From assembly GCA_964569025.1 (NCBI GenBank), contig CAZMSQ010000058.1, positions 1-10,462 of the forward strand: a stretch of 10,462 nucleotides of DNA, in the 5' to 3' direction. Shown here one piece after another: positions 6,352 to 10,462 of this stretch (position 1 is the stretch's first letter; each line of letters opens with the position of its first letter). This stretch comes from CAZMSQ01 sp964569025 (GTDB lineage Bacteria; Bacteroidota; Bacteroidia; Chitinophagales; Saprospiraceae). Made by a program: the position numbers and the translations under genes. The notes under the pieces were generated by a model that was not told the DNA's origin, did not search any database, and saw nothing but the letters and a program-made list of their open reading frames with translations.

Positions 6352-9300
6352 ATGACATTCCAGCAAGCCATACACACATTTTTTTGCATAACCGTTCTGG
6401 CAATCTTTCAAGCCACCATCTCACCACTGCATGGCCAATCCCGAAAGGAGGTCACCCGCAGTNNNNNNNNNNNNNNNNNNNNNNNNNNNNNNNNNNNNNN
6501 NNNNNNNNNNNNNNNNNNNNNNNNNNNNNNNNNNNNNNNNNNNNNNNNNNNNNNNNNNNNNNGCCACCATCTCACCACTGCATGGCCAATCCCGAAAGGA
6601 GGTCACCCGCAGTACGGCCATCAGTGATGACCTCCCTATTCAGAATGTCACACTGAATGAAGACGGGTCGGCGTGGGTCGGAAACAGGGATGAACTCTAT
6701 CAGGCGTTCGATATGTTGCTTGTGACACCCCTCCCACTCGGGCCGGATGAAATCTCAGTGGCCCAGCTTCCGGATGGTAATGCCGATGTCCGCTTGCCCA
6801 GGCAGGCCCTGGTGCGACTGGCAGGAGAATCTGCCGGTTGGTCGTGTGCCTTCTATGAGGAGCGAAAGGACGTCCTGTATCTCGGCACCCGCGACCAGGG
6901 GTTATTCGTGATGAAGACTGAGCCCAATCTCCGGGTTGTGGAGCACCTGACAAGCGGTTCCTCGCGGCTGAAGTCCAACTTCATTCGCAGCATTTTGAAA
7001 GGAAAGGATGGAAGAATGTGGATTGGTACAGAAAAGGGGGTGCTGGTTGGAGCCGACGAGAAGTGGAAGTTGATGGAAAGTGATCTGGATATTGACGGAA
7101 TTTCTCAAAATGCAACTGAGACGTGGGTGCTGGCTTATGATGAGTTGTTTTTTGTAGATGAAAAAGACGACTGGTATGTCTATGAATTGCCCCGGGGAAG
7201 CACAGAAGGGGCTTTGAAAGATATTTCATGGGACACAAGGGGCAATCTCTGGATTTTGTCTCAGGTCATTACAGAATATTCTGTCGAACAAGAGCAATCT
7301 GTCATTTATGGTCCGGCAGATTATTTCACCAGTGAGTATGCCTCACGCATCCGCGCAGGCAGTGACGGACGAGTTTGGGTAGGCACAAGTGATAAGGGCG
7401 TCTATCTACTAGACAAGGCCTCCCTGCTTGCCGTTGATTTGCAGATTGACCAACCGCTTGGATGTGAGAAAAATGAAAAGGTGGCCTCTCTCAAGGTAAG
7501 GGTTTCAGGCGGCACCCCGCCATATACACTTGATTGGGAGAATGGTCTTCAGGGCGAGAATCCCTCCGGTCTTGGAGCCGGCACTTATTCTGTGACCGTT
7601 ACAGATGAGTCAGGAAAGGCGAAAGTTGCTGAAATTACGATTGAAGCCAATCCACTTGAAATTCGCACTGAGCGCATTGCCGCTGAAAGTGCCCCTGGGG
7701 CGAATGATGGTAAAGCCAAAGTTTCCATTTCGGGAGGGGAAGAGCCTTACACGGTGGAATGGGAGAATGGTGAAACGGCACTGGTTGCTGAGGCCCTTAC
7801 AGAAGGGGAATGGGTGGTTGTGGTGACCGACGCGAGAGGCTGCAGCCAGCGCGCTGTCGGGGTAATGAATGCCATTGTTGAGGAATTGGAGGCAAGCCTG
7901 ACAGAAACAGTGTCCATCAGCTGCTTCGGTGAGTTGACGGGAGCGCTGGAGGCGAAGGTTCGGGGCGGGAAGCCGCCATATAGCTATGCATGGTCAGTGA
8001 AAGGCCAGAGCGTCAGCACCGCTGCTGGTCTCAGTGCTGGCAGCTACACAGTGACGGTAAGTGATGCATCCGGTCTGACGCGGGTTGCAGAAGCGATGCT
8101 TGCAGAGCCCACTGCACTTCAGGTACAAGCTATCCAACAGTCACCTGCTTCTACGAATGGCCGCGATGGCCACGCAGTTGCGGAGGCCACTGGAGGCAGT
8201 GGCCGGTACAGCTATGCGTGGGACGATGGCAGCACCAAGGCAGCGGCTGAGGCGCTGACTCCCGGTGCACACCGCGTTACGGTGACTGATGAAAATGGCT
8301 GTACAGCTGAGGCGGAGGTTGTCATCAGCGAAGATATTCTGCCGCTGGAGGCGAGCCTCGAAGAAACCAACTCCATCAGCTGCTTCGGTGAGTTGACGGG
8401 AGCGCTGGAGGCGAAGGTTCGGGGCGNNNNNNNNNNNNNNNNNNNNNNNNNNNNNNNNNNNNNNNNNNNNNNNNNNNNNNNNNNNNNNNNNNNNNNNNNN
8501 NNNNNNNNNNNNNNNNNNNNNNNNNNTCCATCAGCTGCTTCGGTGAGTTGACGGGAGCGCTGGAGGCGAAGGTTCGGGGCGGGAAGCCGCCATATAGCTA
8601 TGCATGGTCAGTGAAAGGCCAGAGCGTCAGCACCGCTGCTGGTCTCAGTGCTGGCAGCTACACAGTGACGGTAAGTGATGCATCCGGTCTGACGCGGGTT
8701 GCAGAAGCGATGCTTGCAGAGCCCACTGCACTTCAGGTACAAGCTATCCAACAGTCACCTGCTTCTACGAATGGCCGCGATGGCCACGCAGTTGCGGAGG
8801 CCACTGGAGGCAGTGGCCGGTACAGCTATGCGTGGGACGATGGCAGCACCAAGGCAGCGGCTGAGGCGCTGACTCCCGGTGCACACCGCGTTACGGTGAC
8901 TGATGAAAATGGCTGTACAGCTGAGGCGGAGGTTGTCATCAGCGAAGATATTCTGCCGCTGGAGGCGAGCCTCGAACTTGCCAAGCCAGTATCTTGTGCA
9001 GGCAGCTCGGATGCAGAACTATCAGTCAAACTGCAAGGTGGTAAATCCCCATTCTCAATTGAGTGGAGCTCCGGGCAAAATAACAGCAAATCAATTTCTG
9101 GTCTGGGGCCCGGCAGCTATGCAGTGACAGTATCCGATGCTTCTGGTCAGTCTCTGGAGCGGGAACTGACAATCACACAACCTGATCCGCTCATTGTCGA
9201 AATCGAAAATGTAAAGCGAACCCGGCTGGAAGATACCAAAGATGGCAGGGCAACAGCAGAAGCGAAAGGAGGGACCGTTCCTTATGATTTTCTTTGGAGC

Positions 9301-9801
9301 AACGGAGAATCGGATGCTCAGGCCGAATCACTCCCCATGGGCATCCAATCCGTCACTGTCACAGATCAAAATGGATGTCAGGCAACTGCTTCAGCGGAAG
9401 TGAAGAAAAGAATTATCCCTGAGCTGACAGCCGGAATGCTGAGTGAAGGACAAACAATTCGGATTCAGCAACTGCAATTTGATGCTGATTCAACAAACAT
9501 TAATGAGGCCTCTAAGCCAGTCTTGCGGGAAGTCTCTGAATTTTTAAAAGAAAACCCGGAAATTGTTGTTGAAATAGGAGGCCATACAAACGGAATACCT
9601 GAACACGAATACTGCGACTGGCTCTCAACGGAGCGCGCCAAAGCAGTGGCTGATTTTGTAGTGTCTCAAGGAGCAGATGGTGGCAGAGTATACTATAAAG
9701 GATACGGAAAGCGAAAGCCAATTGCCTCGAATTTTACAGAAGAGGGGAGGGCCCTCAACCAAAGAGTTGAAATTAAGGTGCTGACTCTTGAAGGTGATTG
9801 A
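6352..9801 (+). CDS. large envelope protein: signal peptide, Reg_prop-like propeller, eight SprB-like Ig modules, OmpA-like C-terminus (two assembly gaps inside)
   Basis: Read literally, the gene is broken at two 100-N runs. If each N run plus one copy of its duplicated flank is removed, the reading frame is continuous and 1047 aa long. Residues 1-29 are a signal peptide (FFCITVLAIFQATISPLHGQ). About 38-310 form a beta-propeller with blades of the two-component-regulator type, such as IRSILKGKDGRMWIGTEKGV and IRAGSDGRVWVGTSDKGVYL; I recognise about five blades. Residues 311-921 are eight Ig-like SprB modules (GGxPPYSYAW ... GSYTVTVSDASG). Residues 922-1047 are an OmpA-like peptidoglycan-binding domain, with LQFDADSTNINEASKPVL, IGGHTNG and LSTERAKAVADFVVSQGA. 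The protein is probably periplasmic or outer-membrane-linked and held to peptidoglycan. The layout recalls PorE of the type IX secretion system (propeller plus OmpA) but lacks its TPR part, so that role is only a suggestion. There is no type IX C-terminal sorting domain. Confidence 0.85.
6412..6613 (+). repeat. 51-bp exact duplication on both sides of N run 1 (6412-6462 and 6563-6613)
   Basis: The 51 bases before the N run, from GCCACCATCTC to CACCCGCAGT, are repeated exactly after it. Both copies encode the same peptide, ATISPLHGQSRKEVTRS, in two different frames. This is what unmerged overlapping contig ends look like. Dropping the N's and one copy gives an open frame. A real tandem duplication is possible but less likely. 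Confidence 0.85.
6463..6562. other. assembly gap 1 (100 N)
   Basis: A run of exactly 100 N, the usual placeholder for a gap of unknown size. It falls just after the signal peptide codons of the large envelope gene. N run plus duplicate copy is 151 bp, not a multiple of three, which explains the apparent frameshift between 6352-6462 and 6563 onward. Confidence 0.97.
7913..8362 (+). repeat. 450-bp perfect direct repeat, copy 1
   Basis: From TCCATCAGCTGC to GGCGAGCCTCGAA this stretch is identical, base for base as I read it, to 8527-8976. It encodes modules A2+B2. The true period, measured from 7913 to the next start at 8372, is 459 bp (153 codons). The 9-bp remainder between copies differs at the two ends, so the perfect identity covers 450 bp. 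Confidence 0.93.
8372..8581 (+). repeat. 55-bp exact duplication on both sides of N run 2 (8372-8426 and 8527-8581)
   Basis: The 55 bases before the N run recur exactly after it; the same 55 bases also begin copy 1 at 7913. The contig break therefore falls at the start of a long repeat, where assemblers usually fail. If it is a simple contig overlap, two repeat copies exist. If reads were collapsed, one or more further 459-bp units may be hidden. Confidence 0.8.
8427..8526. other. assembly gap 2 (100 N)
   Basis: A second run of exactly 100 N, inside the codons for module A3. N run plus duplicate flank is 155 bp, so the literal sequence changes frame here, while collapsing restores it (G at 8426 joins GG at 8582-8583 as a Gly codon). 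Confidence 0.97.
8527..8976 (+). repeat. 450-bp perfect direct repeat, copy 2
   Basis: Identical to 7913-8362 with an offset of 614 bp in the scaffold. It encodes modules A3+B3. After GGCGAGCCTCGAA the sequence departs into module A4 (CTTGCCAAGCCAGTATC), where copy 1 continues GAAACCAACTCC. Confidence 0.93.
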
Positions 9802-9820
9802 ATGGCAGCCGGTGGGGGAG

Positions 9821-9833
9821 GCCAATGATTGGC
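9821..9833. promoter_or_regulatory. palindrome GCCAATGATTGGC between the two envelope genes
   Basis: A perfect 6+6 inverted repeat around one central base, 20 bp after the stop of the large gene and 5 bp upstream of the -33 box of the next promoter. A T-rich stretch (ATTGTTTTGG) follows. As RNA only about 4 bp could pair around a 5-base loop, so it is a poor terminator; an operator-like site is equally possible. Confidence 0.25.
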
Positions 9834-9838
9834 ATTGT

Positions 9839-9870
9839 TTTGGTAGTAGGGATAGAGGTTCGTATTTTTG
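9839..9870 (+). promoter_or_regulatory. Bacteroidota-type promoter, TTTG - 20 bp - TATTTTTG
   Basis: TTTG at 9839-9842 and TATTTTTG at 9863-9870 are 20 bp apart, matching the Bacteroidota -33 (TTTG) and -7 (TAnnTTTG) elements and their normal spacing. Transcription should start near 9875-9878, leaving a leader of about 65-70 bases before ATG 9943. This suggests the downstream gene is transcribed separately from the OmpA-domain gene. Confidence 0.7.
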
Positions 9871-9942
9871 CACTGGTTATCAAAATTCCATGTTGGCCGT
9901 TCTCCTTGCAGTTCCGGTCAAAAATCCTTTGAAATATCTATT

Positions 9943-10462
9943 ATGAAGCGTTTATCATCTCATCATTTCGTTTTCCTCATTAGCGGATTGTTCCTCTTGG
10001 TAGCAGTTTCTTCCGGGCATGCACAGCAATTAACCAAACAGGAGGAAGACAGATATAAATCCCTAGCGAAACAATACAAGAAAAATCCGGCTATGCTTGC
10101 CTCCCTTATGGGGAAATACAATGATTACAAGGATGAGAATAAAGAGTTGAGCGAAAAAATCAACCTTCTCGAAGCAAGTAGTAACCGTAAAAGTGAGCGG
10201 ATCAACGAGTTGGAAGGACAGGTCAGTTCCTTACAAACCCAACTCGCTCAAGAGCAATCTCAGGAAGTAGAGCCAGTCTATGTTCCTCCGACTGATCCCG
10301 AGAGTGAGTGGAAAAAAGGCATTGTATTCAAAGTACAGGTAGGTGCATTTGCAGAAAATAAGATTCCAGAAGAGTGGGATACAGCCATCGGGTTGGATAT
10401 CGAAGACGAAGATGGACTTCAAAAGATTGTAGTCGGAAAATTCAGGGACTACAACGAAGCGG
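9943..10462 (+). CDS. secreted coiled-coil protein with SPOR-like domain, 3' truncated by the window edge
   Basis: The frame is open from ATG 9943 to the window end, 173 residues, with no stop. Residues 1-27 are a signal peptide (FVFLISGLFLLVAVSSGHA, then Gln). Residues about 30-106 are charged and helical, with a coiled coil in 56-106 (KDENKELSEKINLLEASSNR and onward). A Pro-rich linker (VEPVYVPPTDPE) follows. From about residue 127, GIVFKVQVGAFAENKIPEE and LQKIVVGKFRDYNEA look like the start of a SPOR-type peptidoglycan-binding fold: a VQVGAF strand, then a V(G)KFRDY.EA strand-helix. Similar Bacteroidota proteins are sometimes labelled 'Ezrin/radixin/moesin family', a name with no functional meaning here. 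No Shine-Dalgarno sequence precedes the start; the leader is A/T-rich. The expected place of action is the periplasm, next to peptidoglycan. Function unknown. Confidence 0.8.
   Translation, partial: MKRLSSHHFVFLISGLFLLVAVSSGHAQQLTKQEEDRYKSLAKQYKKNPAMLASLMGKYNDYKDENKELSEKINLLEASSNRKSERINELEGQVSSLQTQLAQEQSQEVEPVYVPPTDPESEWKKGIVFKVQVGAFAENKIPEEWDTAIGLDIEDEDGLQKIVVGKFRDYNEA

Larger units (their letters stand above)
7433..9408 (+). repeat. array of eight alternating SprB-like Ig modules (A/B type, about 76 aa each)
   Basis: Approximate limits: A1 7433-7648, B1 7649-7879, A2 7880-8107, B2 8108-8338, A3 8339-8721 (includes N run 2), B3 8722-8952, A4 8953-9180, B4 9181-9408. A modules begin with a Cys (GCEK, SCFG, SCAG) and end VTVTDESGK or VTVSDASG without Cys. 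B modules contain a DG.A motif (ANDGKAK, NGRDGHA, TKDGRAT) with no Cys and end RGC or NGC. All share a GG..PY...W core. The A+B unit is 153 residues. The module type resembles the SprB repeat (Pfam) of Bacteroidota adhesins. Confidence 0.82.

Noticed and set aside
6173..6355. 60-aa open frame in the divergent intergenic region
   Set aside because: No recognisable protein features, and it covers the predicted promoter and 5' leader of the next gene; most likely chance.
6648..7238. Minus-strand open frames under the propeller region
   Set aside because: They are antisense shadows of a recognisable coding sequence, with low-complexity composition and no domain signal.
7913..8976. The 450-bp direct repeats as an insertion sequence or CRISPR-like array
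   Set aside because: The repeats are in-frame coding modules without transposase, terminal inverted repeats or spacer structure.
6352..9801. Reading the large gene as a frameshifted pseudogene or as two to three separate genes
   Set aside because: Both frame changes coincide exactly with 100-N runs flanked by exact duplicates, and collapsing them restores one frame with an ordered domain layout.

Overview
This window looks like part of a Bacteroidota chromosome. The class cannot be fixed from the window alone. Evidence: two intergenic TAnnTTTG boxes of the Bacteroidota -7 type, starts without Shine-Dalgarno sequences but with A/T-rich leaders, a periplasmic propeller / SprB-like / OmpA protein, and a coiled-coil SPOR-like envelope protein of a kind seen in Cytophagales-like genomes. 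The DNA is a draft scaffold: two runs of exactly 100 N lie inside one gene.

Left part (1-4791, all + strand): a tightly packed carbon-metabolism cluster. It holds the 3' end of a GH13 alpha-glucosidase-type enzyme, a ROK-family sugar kinase, glycerol kinase (glpK) and FAD-dependent glycerol-3-phosphate dehydrogenase (glpD). A glucosidase would release glucose that the ROK kinase can phosphorylate. GlpK and GlpD turn glycerol into glycerol-3-phosphate and then dihydroxyacetone phosphate. Gaps are 40 bp (GH13-ROK) and 62 bp (glpK-glpD), with a 32 bp overlap between ROK and glpK, so co-transcription is likely. No glycerol facilitator gene is present in the window.

Middle (4758-6053, - strand): an outer-membrane beta-barrel porin of the OprO/OprP-like type. 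Its 3' end overlaps the 3' end of glpD by 34 bp tail to tail. A 298 bp divergent intergenic region follows, carrying a good Bacteroidota -7 box and a short hairpin ahead of the next gene.

Right part (6352-10462, + strand): one large envelope gene and the start of another. The large gene is interrupted by both N runs, but each N run is flanked by an exact duplication (51 and 55 bp). Removing the N's plus one duplicate copy restores a single frame of 1047 aa in two independent places. The protein reads signal peptide, Reg_prop-like beta-propeller, eight SprB-like Ig modules, OmpA-like peptidoglycan-binding domain. The modules alternate between two types with a 153-residue period, and one module pair is duplicated as a perfect 450 bp direct repeat. 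Cysteines occur only at every second module junction, with a spacing of 126/27/126/27 residues. The final gene, behind its own promoter, encodes a secreted coiled-coil protein with a SPOR-like domain that runs off the window.

No RNA genes, CRISPR arrays, insertion sequences or defence systems were seen. The most noteworthy item is the architecture and repeat pattern of the large envelope protein.
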